This document shows, piece by piece, positions 7,624-15,709 of a stretch of DNA of 46,635 nt (its first letter is position 1; each line of letters begins with the position of its first letter). A program made the position numbers and the translations under genes. Location of the stretch: the NCBI GenBank assembly GCA_017615245.1, contig JAGAAL010000033.1, forward strand, positions 1-46,635. The letters run 5' to 3'. The notes below the pieces were generated by a model. That model was not told where the DNA came from, did not search any database, and was given only the letters and a program-made list of their open reading frames with translations. The DNA comes from Bacteroidaceae bacterium (GTDB lineage Bacteria > Bacteroidota > Bacteroidia > Bacteroidales > Bacteroidaceae).

Positions 7624-7926
7624 TTAATTATCTATCTCGTCATCAATCACAAAGATATCTTCATCTTCGGTTTTCATATAATACTTCTCATGAGCCACAC
7701 GCTTCACAGCTTCGGGGTTCTTTTGAATTTTCTCCAGTTCGATTTTGTCGTTCTTATATGTATTCTTCTGTTCGTTAATCTGAGTCTTCAACTCTGCAAT
7801 CTCCTGTTTCTGCGCCCATCGTTTAACCAAACTATGATCTCCCACAAAACCTATGACCACCGCAAAAACGATGATTGATATCAGGTATTTGTACTTAATC
7901 AGAAACTGTTTGAATGTTCGCTTCAT
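7624..7926 (-). CDS. FtsB/DivIC-family cell-division protein
   Basis: About 100 residues from MKRTFKQFLIKYKYL; an in-frame ATG 27 bp upstream is less likely. There is a short cytoplasmic N-terminus, one transmembrane helix (about 12-29), a coiled coil (WAQKQEIAELKTQINEQKN) and the family ending PEAVKRVAHEKYYMKTEDED. By family it is a bitopic inner-membrane protein of the divisome that links FtsL and FtsQ-type proteins. It follows dnaX by 71 bp in the same direction. Confidence 0.85.
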   Translation of the reverse strand: MKRTFKQFLIKYKYLISIIVFAVVIGFVGDHSLVKRWAQKQEIAELKTQINEQKNTYKNDKIELEKIQKNPEAVKRVAHEKYYMKTEDEDIFVIDDEIDN

Positions 7927-7997
7927 CTGGAGAGTCGGAGAGTTCATTTGCAAATTTCGATGCGAAGTTAGTAAAAATTCTGCAATCCACCAAATAT

Positions 7998-9611
7998 TTA
8001 TACATGAAGTTGCATTTCTTTCTCAAGAATTGCCAATGCAGGATTCTTTTCTTTCATTTTGGCATACAATTGCGCTTTCGTTAATACCGTTTTGGGTGTG
8101 AACGAAACAACCTTGATTTTCACGTCAAGCGCCTGCATTTTCAGGATGTTTTTTACATACTTCGTCAAAGGCGGGACATACTGGCGCAACTGCGCTTCGA
8201 TGGCAGGATTGTCAACCGTGATTTCGAAAGCATGATCGCCCACGATGTTCGGAACACAGTTAAACAAATGTACACGCATTCCGCCTTGCGGCAAAGTCTG
8301 CGAATAGAGTTTGATGGCACGAGTCAGGTTCTCCTGGTCGAACTTGGCTTCAACATTGATAACGGGCTGTGGCTGCTGAGCAGCAACTGTCGCGCCTGCA
8401 GCAGCAGGCTTAGCGGAAACGACAGCAGGAGCGGCAGCTACTGACGTCTTCACTGCGGCTCTATTAAATAATGGTTTCAGTCTCTTAGCAGGGCGACGCC
8501 CCGCCGAGACTCCGTCATCCTGAGTCAACTGCGCCACCTCAATCAAGGTGATTTCCACCAGCAGGCGTTTGTTCTGGCTCAGCTTATAGTTGATGTCGCA
8601 ATCCGTACACTTGCGGATGGCGCTATACAGGAACTGCGGCTTGCACTTCTGTGCCTGCTCGTAGTAGCGCTGACGCACATCGTCATTGGTATCGAGCAAC
8701 TGGGTAGTCTTCTGATCCCTGCACATCAGCAAGTTACGCAGATGGGCATTAAGTCCGGCAATGAAATGGCTGCCCTCAAAACCCTTATTCACGATTTCGT
8801 TATACGTAGCGATGATGTCAGGAATCTTCTGTTCCAGGAAGTAGTCAACCAATTTGAAGTAGTAGTCATAATCCAGCACGTTGAGGTTAGCGATGGTTTG
8901 CTTGTAGGTGATGTTCCCGTCGCAATAGGCAGCCACTTGGTCGAAGATCGACAATGCGTCACGCATACCGCCATCGGCCTTCTCTGCAATGACAGCCAAC
9001 GCTTCAGGTTCGGCTGTGATTCCTTCCTTTTCAGCCACCTGCTGAAGATGCGCCACCGTATCCTTTACCGTCATGCGGTTGAAGTCGTAAATCTGGCATC
9101 GGCTTAGGATGGTTGGCAGCAACTTATGCTTTTCTGTCGTCGCCAGAATGAACACAACGTAGTGAGGCGGCTCCTCCAATGTCTTCAGGAACGCATTGAA
9201 TGCCTGGTTCGACAGCATGTGAACCTCGTCGATGATAAACACCTTATATTTACCTACCTGCGGCGGGATGCGCGTCTGCTCAATCAGCTTCTTGATTTCC
9301 TCCACACCATTGTTCGAGGCAGCATCCAGTTCGTAGATGTTCAGTGAGCGCTGCTCGTTGAATGCCATACACGACTCGCACACACCACACGCCTCGCCGT
9401 CGGCAGTAGGCGACATACAGTTGATGATTTTCGCGAAAATACGGGCACAAGTGGTCTTACCCACGCCTCGAGGTCCGCAGAACAGATAAGCATGCGCAAG
9501 ATGTCCCGTCTGAATCGACTTCTTCAGCGTCGTGGTCAAGGCTCCCTGCCCCACCACCGTGTCGAACGTCATCGGACGATACTTGCGTGCTGATACCATA
9601 TAACCTTCCAT
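7998..9611 (-). CDS. dnaX: DNA polymerase III subunit gamma/tau
   Basis: 537 residues starting MEGYMVSARKYRP (an ATG 12 bp upstream is an alternative). It is the motor of the clamp loader. Walker A GPRGVGKTT lies at about 46-54, followed by the zinc-binding cysteines (CMSPTADGEACGVCESC), Walker B with FIIDEVHML, and sensor 1 LATTEKHKLLPTILSRCQ with the arginine finger. After about residue 370 comes an Ala/Pro-rich linker, then a C-terminal domain shorter than in E. coli tau. I saw no A-rich slippery site that would make a short gamma form. First gene of a minus-strand operon, with its own promoter. Confidence 0.96.
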   Translation of the reverse strand: MEGYMVSARKYRPMTFDTVVGQGALTTTLKKSIQTGHLAHAYLFCGPRGVGKTTCARIFAKIINCMSPTADGEACGVCESCMAFNEQRSLNIYELDAASNNGVEEIKKLIEQTRIPPQVGKYKVFIIDEVHMLSNQAFNAFLKTLEEPPHYVVFILATTEKHKLLPTILSRCQIYDFNRMTVKDTVAHLQQVAEKEGITAEPEALAVIAEKADGGMRDALSIFDQVAAYCDGNITYKQTIANLNVLDYDYYFKLVDYFLEQKIPDIIATYNEIVNKGFEGSHFIAGLNAHLRNLLMCRDQKTTQLLDTNDDVRQRYYEQAQKCKPQFLYSAIRKCTDCDINYKLSQNKRLLVEITLIEVAQLTQDDGVSAGRRPAKRLKPLFNRAAVKTSVAAAPAVVSAKPAAAGATVAAQQPQPVINVEAKFDQENLTRAIKLYSQTLPQGGMRVHLFNCVPNIVGDHAFEITVDNPAIEAQLRQYVPPLTKYVKNILKMQALDVKIKVVSFTPKTVLTKAQLYAKMKEKNPALAILEKEMQLHV

Positions 9612-9635
9612 GATTCGTTCCATTTTAATTCCAAG

Positions 9636-9680
9636 TGCAAAGGTACAAAATAAATTTGAGTTATGAGTTATGAGTTATGA
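9636..9680 (-). promoter_or_regulatory. dnaX promoter with three TAACTCA heptamers
   Basis: On the minus strand three tandem TAACTCA units (9677-9657) are followed by an 11-bp spacer and the -7 element TACCTTTGC (9645-9637). The recA promoter at 12972-13016 has the same arrangement and 42 of 45 bases are identical. Confidence 0.75.
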
Positions 9681-9783
9681 AAAAAGTGAAAAACATTGTG
9701 CTATTTTTATGTAAAAATATTTGCATTTCAGCCATTTTTTTCGTAACTTTGCAGTCTAGAAAGGCAAAAGGCATTAAACTTTA

Positions 9784-9815
9784 GCTCTCCCCTTCTAAGG
9801 GGAGCGGGGAGAGGA
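9784..9815. repeat. REP-like G/C-rich palindrome
   Basis: CTCCCC TTCTAA GGGGAG (9787-9804) followed by CGGGGAGAGG. This is a single copy of the dispersed palindrome family described at 2935-3076, in the long spacer between dnaX and the LRR gene. Confidence 0.6.
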
Positions 9816-9824
9816 TCTTTAGTC

Positions 9825-9908
9825 TTGCCCCGCCCGCCGCAAGACATTTGCACGCCCGCTGCAAGATATTGCCCCGCCCGCTGCAAGATATTCGCACGGG
9901 CGGGGCAA
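9825..9908. repeat. 22-bp tandem repeats closed by an inverted copy
   Basis: Three units of exactly 22 bp (9825-9846, 9847-9868, 9869-9890) of the type TTGCCCCGCCCGCTGCAAGA are followed by CGGGCGGGGCAA (9897-9908), the exact reverse complement of the first 12 bases of unit one. Each unit has TTGC..GCAA as an inner dyad. The whole element can fold with a 12-bp stem. Confidence 0.9.
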
Positions 9909-10029
9909 ATTAGTTGTACCCTATATCTCTCCCTTTTCTCCCCTATAGGAATCCCTGTTCCTCCCTAGGCTTTTTCCCTGTTGCCCCTAAGGGAAACAAA
10001 AAAAAATTGCCCTTTCAACTACCTTTGTT

Positions 10030-10070
10030 CTACGTGCTAGCAAAAGCCCAACGGGGCGAGATAGCTTAGA
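10030..10070. repeat. possible decayed copy of a widespread bacterial palindrome
   Basis: GCAAAAGCCCAACGGGGCGA followed by GATAGCTTAG resembles part of the dispersed element built from CGCCCCxxxxGGGCxxx and GCCCTGGGC arms found in many Bacteroidota genomes. Only part of it is present. The rest of the spacer 9909-10086 holds no gene I can support. Confidence 0.25.
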
Positions 10071-10086
10071 CAGGCGAAATACCATA

Positions 10087-11115
10087 TCATTTTGAGCCTT
10101 CCGTCAGGTCACCAACGAAGGTAACGTTGACATCTCCGAACTTCTCTTTATAAGTAGCGAGATTGTCTGCTTTTACATGGCACTTCGTTTGCTTGTTAGG
10201 CATGAAATTCTCAGACGCTCCCTGCACTCTTCGCCAAGTCAAAGCTTTTGGGTCTGCATAGCAGTAGATATCTGATAGGTTAGCACAGTCACTGAAAACA
10301 AATACTTCGATACTTGTCACACTATTGCCGAGAATGATACTTGTAAGACCCCGGCAATGGGAGAACGCATATTCGCCGATGGACGTCACACTATTGGGAA
10401 TGGTGACAACGACAAGACTCTCACAACCACTGAAAGCACCATATCCAATTGATGTCACGCTATTTGGAATCTCAATGCTTTTCAGGCCAGAGAAACCAAA
10501 CGTCCAAAAGTCGACAGATGTCACACCATTTGGAATATCGATTGAAGTTAGGCTAGAGCAACCATAGAATACAGCACGACCAATTGATGTCACGCTGTTT
10601 GGAATAGTGACAGAGGTCAAGTTTGTCCATTTATAGAACGCCCAATTACCGATTGATTTTACACCATTCGGAATTACGATTTTCGTTATCTCTGTCGTTT
10701 CGTCACTATATAAATGATGTGCAAATGTTAATGGGTTGGAATTTGCGTTACCAAAAGAAATGTTGCACCATTTTTCAACATCAAAAGCGGGAACAATTAC
10801 TTTTGCCAAACCTGTGCAACCAGCAAGGACATTCTTGCCGAAGGATGTCACACTGGTGCTGATGGTGATACTTGTCAGACCAGAGCACTCATAGAACACA
10901 CTATCTCCGATAGATGTCACAGAATAGTCTTTCACCATAGCGGGAATGGTCAAAGCACCCGTGGGTCTTTCGCCATCATAGCCAGTCAGTTCAACCGATT
11001 TAGGGCTCTCACTCGTGACCTTGAACTTCAAGCCATCAGCCGCAAACTCATCACCCACAGCAGCCCAAACCATAGCGGGGAATAGAACTGTCAGTAAGAA
11101 CAATATTTTTTTCAT
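10087..11115 (-). CDS. BspA-type leucine-rich repeat surface protein
   Basis: About 342 residues. The signal peptide MKKILFLLTVLFPAMVWA is followed by a chain of LRR_5 (BspA/TpLRR) repeats with the recurring pattern SVTSIGxxAFxxCxxLTSIxIP, from about residue 50 to 290. The final 50 residues (DIYCYADPKALTWRRV and after) form a non-repeat cap usual for these proteins. By family it is a secreted or surface-bound protein that may bind host proteins or matrix. An ATG 6 bp upstream is equally possible. It is monocistronic with its own promoter and a leader of about 110 nt. Confidence 0.88.
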   Translation of the reverse strand: MKKILFLLTVLFPAMVWAAVGDEFAADGLKFKVTSESPKSVELTGYDGERPTGALTIPAMVKDYSVTSIGDSVFYECSGLTSITISTSVTSFGKNVLAGCTGLAKVIVPAFDVEKWCNISFGNANSNPLTFAHHLYSDETTEITKIVIPNGVKSIGNWAFYKWTNLTSVTIPNSVTSIGRAVFYGCSSLTSIDIPNGVTSVDFWTFGFSGLKSIEIPNSVTSIGYGAFSGCESLVVVTIPNSVTSIGEYAFSHCRGLTSIILGNSVTSIEVFVFSDCANLSDIYCYADPKALTWRRVQGASENFMPNKQTKCHVKADNLATYKEKFGDVNVTFVGDLTEGSK

Positions 11116-11232
11116 AAGCATCGTTTCTATCTTAGCCCATAGGCAAAAATTCAGTTTAAAGTTTATTATTTATAGTCAGTTTGAGTTTTTAGGCAATCTT
11201 CCCTGCATAACTCCATTTGTCTATATTCGACC

Positions 11233-11264
11233 GCAAATATACAACGTTTCCTTAAAACGACAAA
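11233..11264 (-). promoter_or_regulatory. promoter of the LRR gene
   Basis: On the minus strand TTTG (11264-11261), a 19-bp spacer and TATATTTGC (11241-11233) match the Bacteroidota consensus in sequence and spacing. Confidence 0.75.
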
Positions 11265-11312
11265 ACTTTTTTGGGGAAAAGAGTAAGGTGGGATGAAAAA
11301 AGAGTGGAAAGA

Positions 11313-11344
11313 TTTGGAGGATAGAGAAAAAAGAGTTATCTTTG
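11313..11344 (+). promoter_or_regulatory. promoter of the FAD-dependent dehydrogenase gene
   Basis: TTTG (11313-11316), 20 bp, TATCTTTG (11337-11344). The expected start near 11350 leaves a leader of only about 10 nt before the ATG at 11361. Confidence 0.75.
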
Positions 11345-11360
11345 TATCGTCAAACGAACT

Positions 11361-12965
11361 ATGATTCAGGAATTTCAAATACGGATTCTGCCCGAACAGG
11401 CAGCTAACGAACAGGGCATCAAGCAGTTTCTTGTTGCGGACAAGGGATTGGATGCACGTCATATCACCCATATCCGCATTCTCAAGCGGAGCATTGATGC
11501 ACGCCAACGTATCATCTACGTCAATCTCACCGTCAGGGTATATCTCGACGAAGAACCAACTGACCAACTATTCACCCCTATCGAGTATCTCGACGTGAGC
11601 AGTAGGCCCGCCGCCATCGTGGTGGGAGCAGGTCCTGGTGGGTTGTTTGCCGCCCTGCGTCTCATCGAGTTGGGCATCCGTCCCATCGTGCTCGAACGCG
11701 GTAAGGACGTACATGGGCGCCGCAAGGATATTGCCAAGATTTCACGCGAACATACGGTCAATCCTGAATCGAACTTCTCGTTTGGCGAAGGAGGCGCAGG
11801 CGCATTCTCTGACGGTAAGCTCTATACACGCAGCAAGAAGCGTGGCACTGTGGACCGCATTCTGCAGATATTCTGTCAGCACGGAGCGTCGGAAAGCATC
11901 CTTGTCGATGCCCATCCGCATATCGGGACGGACAAACTGCCGCGTGTCATCGAGAACATGCGCAACACGATTATCCGCTGCGGCGGAGAGGTGCATTTCC
12001 AAACCAAAGTGACTGATCTGCTCTTAAAAGATAATAATGTGTATGGAGTCTGTGCGATTGACAGCAACAAGGAGGTCGAAACGCCCTTGCAGTTCGAAGG
12101 CCCCGTGATTCTCGCCACAGGTCACTCGGCTCGCGATGTCTATCGCTGGCTTTACAAGAACAATGTGGAGATTGAGGCAAAGAACCTTGCTGTGGGCGTG
12201 CGGTTGGAGCATCCTGCACACCTCATCGACCAGATTCAGTATCATCGACGGGAAGGTAAGGGACAGTATCTGCCTACAGCCGAGTATTCGTTTGTAACGC
12301 AGGTCGAAGGACGCGGCGTATATTCCTTCTGCATGTGTCCGGGCGGCACGGTGGTCCCTGCAGCAAGCGGACCAGAACAGATTGTAGTGAACGGAATGTC
12401 GCCCAGTCTTCGTAACAGCCCTTGGAGCAACAGCGGAATGGTGGTGGAACTGCATTTGGAAGATATTGTGCCCCTCTCTAACTCCCCCAAGGGGGAGAAC
12501 ATAGATTCTCCGTTGGCGATGATGGAATTCCAAGAGAATTTAGAGAAGCAATGTTGGCTGCAAGGCAATCGTCGGCAGACGGCTCCCGCACAACGAATGG
12601 CAGACTTCGTCAATAATCGTCTGTCGAGTTCGCTGCCGAAATCGTCCTACCAGCCAGGCCTCATCACGTCCCCACTCCACTTTTGGATGCCGCCGTTCAT
12701 CACCACACGTCTCCAGCAAGGGTTCCGACAGTTCGGACGGCAAAGTCACGGATTCCTTACCAACGAGGCAATTATCATCGGCGTAGAGACACGCACATCC
12801 TCGCCTGTCCGCATCGTGCGCAACCCAGATACGTTGCAACACATCCGCATCGAAGGACTGTTCCCCTGCGGTGAAGGAGCGGGCTATGCAGGCGGCATTG
12901 TATCTGCAGGCATCGATGGGGAACGATGTGCAGAGAATTTGGCAAAAAAGATGGAAGTTTTTTGA
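11361..12965 (+). CDS. NAD(P)/FAD-dependent dehydrogenase of unknown substrate
   Basis: 534 residues. The first 80 residues form a small alpha/beta domain, then the FAD-binding Rossmann motif VVGAGPGGLFAALR (about 88-100) followed by VLERGKDVHGRRKD, and SFGEGGAGAFSDGKLYTR. The C-terminus has the second FAD-contact motif GLFPCGEGAGYAGGIVSAGIDG. It belongs to the uncharacterised FAD-dependent dehydrogenase group (COG2509 type); the substrate is unknown. Around residues 371-384 an extra segment (LSNSPKGEN) is encoded by a REP-like palindrome. The gene has its own promoter and precedes recA by 85 bp. Confidence 0.85.
   Translation: MIQEFQIRILPEQAANEQGIKQFLVADKGLDARHITHIRILKRSIDARQRIIYVNLTVRVYLDEEPTDQLFTPIEYLDVSSRPAAIVVGAGPGGLFAALRLIELGIRPIVLERGKDVHGRRKDIAKISREHTVNPESNFSFGEGGAGAFSDGKLYTRSKKRGTVDRILQIFCQHGASESILVDAHPHIGTDKLPRVIENMRNTIIRCGGEVHFQTKVTDLLLKDNNVYGVCAIDSNKEVETPLQFEGPVILATGHSARDVYRWLYKNNVEIEAKNLAVGVRLEHPAHLIDQIQYHRREGKGQYLPTAEYSFVTQVEGRGVYSFCMCPGGTVVPAASGPEQIVVNGMSPSLRNSPWSNSGMVVELHLEDIVPLSNSPKGENIDSPLAMMEFQENLEKQCWLQGNRRQTAPAQRMADFVNNRLSSSLPKSSYQPGLITSPLHFWMPPFITTRLQQGFRQFGRQSHGFLTNEAIIIGVETRTSSPVRIVRNPDTLQHIRIEGLFPCGEGAGYAGGIVSAGIDGERCAENLAKKMEVF
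12470..12512. repeat. REP-like palindrome inside the FAD dehydrogenase gene
   Basis: CCCCTCTCTAACTCCCCCAA followed by GGGGGAG, with the stem CTCCCCC AA GGGGGAG (12482-12497). It keeps the frame and adds residues around LSNSPKGEN. It resembles intergenic copies of the family. Confidence 0.6.
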
Positions 12966-12971
12966 AATAAT

Positions 12972-13016
12972 TCTTAACTCATAACTCATAACTCAAATTA
13001 ATTTCGTACCTTTGCA
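12972..13016 (+). promoter_or_regulatory. recA promoter with three TAACTCA heptamers
   Basis: Three tandem TAACTCA units (12975-12995), an 11-bp spacer and TACCTTTGC (13007-13015). It is almost identical to the dnaX promoter module at 9636-9680 on the other strand. The predicted leader is about 30 nt. Confidence 0.8.
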
Positions 13017-13050
13017 GCATAAGTAGAAAGATTATATATTAAATAAGACT

Positions 13051-14070
13051 ATGGCAAATTCAAACGAAGAGAAACTGAAAGCCTTGCAAGCTGCAATGGC
13101 GAAAATCGAGAAAAGCTTCGGACATGGTTCCATCATGCGTCTCGGCGAAGAGAATATCGAGAAAATCGACAGCATTCCCAGTGGTTCCATCGGTCTTAAT
13201 GCCGCATTGGGTGTGGGTGGTTATCCTAAGGGGCGTATCATAGAGATCTATGGTCCTGAATCATCTGGAAAGACCACATTGGCCATTCATGCCATTGCAG
13301 AGTGCCAGAAAGAAGGAGGTATTGCTGCCTTCATCGATGCAGAGCATGCATTCGACCGCTTCTATGCTTCTAAGCTGGGCGTAGATATCAACAACCTGCT
13401 TGTCTCCCAACCCGACAATGGCGAACAGGCACTTGAGATTGCTGACCAGCTTATCAGTTCTGCAGCTGTCGACATCATCGTCATCGACTCTGTTGCAGCG
13501 CTGACTCCAAAGGCAGAAATCGAAGGCGATATGGGCGACAACAAAGTAGGATTGCAGGCACGACTCATGAGTCAGGCATTGCGCAAACTCACAGCAACTA
13601 TCAGCAAAACCAAGACCACCTGTATCTTCATCAACCAGTTGCGCGAGAAGATTGGCATCATGTTCGGCAACCCAGAAACTACTACTGGCGGTAATGCCCT
13701 GAAATTCTATTCTTCAGTACGTATCGACATCCGCAAGAAAGAAGCCATCAAGAACGGCGATCAGGTACTCGGCAACACGGTGAAAGTAAAAATCGTGAAG
13801 AACAAAGTGGCACCTCCATTCCGTAAGTGCGAATTCGACATCATGTTCGGCACAGGTATCTCACGCAGTAGTGAACTGGTCGACTTAGGTACATCGCTCG
13901 AAATCCTGAAAAAGAGTGGAAGCTGGTTCAGCTACGGCGACAGCAAACTGGCACAAGGACGTGAGGCTGTCAAGCAGCTCTTGGAGGACAATCCAGAATT
14001 GGCTGACGAAATCCAGGCAAAGATTGAAGCCAAACTCACTGGTAAGGAGTTGGAAGCAATTGAAGGTTAA
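13051..14070 (+). CDS. recA: recombinase RecA
   Basis: 339 residues, full length. It forms filaments on single-stranded DNA and drives homologous strand exchange and LexA-type autocleavage. Visible: Walker [10 protein letters not shown] (68-76), IDAEHAFD, Walker [13 protein letters not shown], the L1/L2 region ending [16 protein letters not shown], and an acidic C-terminal tail. The start [12 protein letters not shown] is the only sensible one. Followed directly by a hairpin terminator, so it is monocistronic. Confidence 0.98.
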   Translation: MANSNEEKLKALQAAMAKIEKSFGHGSIMRLGEENIEKIDSIPSGSIGLNAALGVGGYPKGRIIEIYGPESSGKTTLAIHAIAECQKEGGIAAFIDAEHAFDRFYASKLGVDINNLLVSQPDNGEQALEIADQLISSAAVDIIVIDSVAALTPKAEIEGDMGDNKVGLQARLMSQALRKLTATISKTKTTCIFINQLREKIGIMFGNPETTTGGNALKFYSSVRIDIRKKEAIKNGDQVLGNTVKVKIVKNKVAPPFRKCEFDIMFGTGISRSSELVDLGTSLEILKKSGSWFSYGDSKLAQGREAVKQLLEDNPELADEIQAKIEAKLTGKELEAIEG

Positions 14071-14072
14071 CA

Positions 14073-14104
14073 AAAATGAGGTGCCGACTGGTACCTCATT
14101 TTTA
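14073..14104. terminator. bidirectional terminator between recA and mtnN
   Basis: AAAATGAGGTGCC / GGTACCTCATTTT, with a GACT loop and one G-T wobble. It is flanked by an A-run on the left and a T-run on the right, so it can serve recA (plus) and mtnN (minus). Confidence 0.88.
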
Positions 14105-14115
14105 TATTCACATCT

Positions 14116-14796
14116 TTATAGTTGTTCAATAAACGCTTTGACGACTTCAAACGAGTGGTCGGCCATCTCTGCCCAGAAGTTTTGGTATTCCTCCACATGC
14201 AGCTCCGCTCCAATAGTGTCGCTAATGATGCGGAACGAAATGAAAGGCACACCATAAATCTTACACGTATGGGCAATAGCACACGACTCCATATCGACAG
14301 CCAATCCTTCAGGGAAACGTTGCTTGATAACTTCGAGTTTCTTACGCTCCGTCAGGAACTGGTCGCCTGTACAGATTTGTCCCAAATGAATCTTTGTAGG
14401 CGATATTTCGCTCAACACCTTTGCTTTATTTATTAAATAGGTATCGCTTGGATAGGGACGCTCTATATCCAGCCCCTCCCCTGCTTCACCAATATAGATA
14501 TCATGATACACGGTGGACGTGCTGGCAATCACTTCCATCACTTTCAAATGTGCATCCAATCCTCCAGCACACCCCGAACTGATTAAATAGTCGGGCTGGT
14601 AATTGCGTATCAACTCGCTGGCACCTACTGCCGCATTTACTTTCCCGATGCCGCTTTGATGCAGAATCAATGTCCGTCCGCCCAGTTCGCCTGTCTCATA
14701 CGTGAATCCGTTCAGGGTTTCTGTCTTCCTGTTGTTGAGCAATGCCGAGAGGCTGGCCATCTCTTTCTGCATCGCTACGATTACTGCTATTCTCAT
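14116..14796 (-). CDS. mtnN: 5'-methylthioadenosine/S-adenosylhomocysteine nucleosidase
   Basis: About 226 residues. It hydrolyses MTA and SAH to adenine and the thioribosyl product, salvaging the by-products of SAM use. The nucleoside phosphorylase fold motifs are present: the beginning MRIAVIVAMQKEM with the catalytic Glu12, SSGCAGGLD in the binding loop, AVDMESCAIAH contacting the ribose, and RIISDT with the catalytic Asp. The ATG at 14796 overlaps the stop of the upstream esterase gene (ATGA), so the two are translationally coupled; a start 15 bp upstream is less likely. Confidence 0.85.
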   Translation of the reverse strand: MRIAVIVAMQKEMASLSALLNNRKTETLNGFTYETGELGGRTLILHQSGIGKVNAAVGASELIRNYQPDYLISSGCAGGLDAHLKVMEVIASTSTVYHDIYIGEAGEGLDIERPYPSDTYLINKAKVLSEISPTKIHLGQICTGDQFLTERKKLEVIKQRFPEGLAVDMESCAIAHTCKIYGVPFISFRIISDTIGAELHVEEYQNFWAEMADHSFEVVKAFIEQL

Positions 14797-15638
14797 AGTG
14801 TTTTCAACCAATCTTTTAAATCGTTCATCATACTATCGTGATATTTGAAATTGCTACGAATGCCCCATCCGTGTCCGCCCGAAGGATAGACATGCATCGA
14901 GGCCTTCACACCTGACTTCTTCAATGCGAGATAATACTCAGCACTATTCTGCGGCGGCACAGCACCATCGTCGTCCGACAGTAACATGATGGCTGGCGGC
15001 GTCTGACGAGTGACCTGCTGCGCATTGCTGTAGAGGTCATTGGTTGCTTGTTCGGCATTCCTACCTAACAACGAGTCGTGCGAACCCTGATGGGTTATCC
15101 CCTGCTGCATGGAGATAACCGGATAGAACAGCACCTGAAAGGCAGGAGCTGTCTCGGGTGTGGAATGCGTAGCAATAGTCGATGCCAGATGTCCGCCTGC
15201 CGACGAGCCCATAATGCCAACCTGCTTGGGGTCGATGTTCCATTCCTTTGCATGTTCTCTCACCAATCTCAGCGCTTCCTTTGCATCCGAAATCGGAACA
15301 TCCGTCACCTGATGCGGCATCCTGTATTTCAAGACGATGTAGGCAAAACCAAGTTCGTTGTAGAATGATGCCCAGTCATATCCCTCATGATCCATTGCCA
15401 GATGCGTGTAGCCACCACCCGGACAACACACCACAGCCTTCCCGTTTGCCTTCGATTTCTCAGGCAAGTACACACGAATGGAGGGTTTGAAGTTCTGACG
15501 CGCATCGTCGAAAGGCGTCTTGTCGATGCCGTTACTATTCGGCATTCCGTTTGGCCACAAATCAATGTTGATTGGCTCTTGCGCTGTTATCGCAAGAGTG
15601 CAACAATAGGCAATGATTGACATAATTACTGATTTCAT
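14793..15638 (-). CDS. secreted alpha/beta-hydrolase, acetylxylan-esterase-like
   Basis: About 281 residues. The signal peptide ends near LAITAQ, so it is periplasmic or exported. The alpha/beta-hydrolase fold shows the oxyanion segment CCPGGGYTHLAMDHEG, the nucleophile GSSAGGHLAS, the Asp region LLSDDDGAVPPQNS and the catalytic His in YPSGGHGWG. This pattern is typical of BD-FAE/acetylxylan esterase-type enzymes that remove acyl groups from plant polysaccharides; the true substrate is not visible. It has a divergent intergenic region with the ROK kinase and overlaps mtnN downstream, an unexpected pairing. Confidence 0.8.
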   Translation of the reverse strand: MKSVIMSIIAYCCTLAITAQEPINIDLWPNGMPNSNGIDKTPFDDARQNFKPSIRVYLPEKSKANGKAVVCCPGGGYTHLAMDHEGYDWASFYNELGFAYIVLKYRMPHQVTDVPISDAKEALRLVREHAKEWNIDPKQVGIMGSSAGGHLASTIATHSTPETAPAFQVLFYPVISMQQGITHQGSHDSLLGRNAEQATNDLYSNAQQVTRQTPPAIMLLSDDDGAVPPQNSAEYYLALKKSGVKASMHVYPSGGHGWGIRSNFKYHDSMMNDLKDWLKTL

Positions 15639-15658
15639 AACCATTTTCTTCTATTTTT

Positions 15659-15691
15659 TTTGCAAAGTAACATAAAACTTTTTAATTTTGC
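15659..15691 (+). promoter_or_regulatory. promoter of the ROK kinase gene
   Basis: TTTG (15659-15662), 20 bp, TAATTTTGC (15683-15691), a full consensus match. The leader before the ATG at 15710 is about 12 nt. The divergent esterase gene has only an imperfect TTACTTTGC in the same interval. Confidence 0.75.
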
Positions 15692-15709
15692 AAAAAGTTT
15701 GAAGAAAAT

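Noticed and set aside
7998-9611. Programmed frameshift in dnaX giving a short gamma subunit
   Set aside because: No run of A suited to slippage was found in the C-terminal half of the gene.
10020-10027. TACCTTTG as a plus-strand promoter for a small RNA opposite the LRR gene
   Set aside because: The only TTG upstream is 10 bp away, too close, and no terminator or gene follows on that strand.
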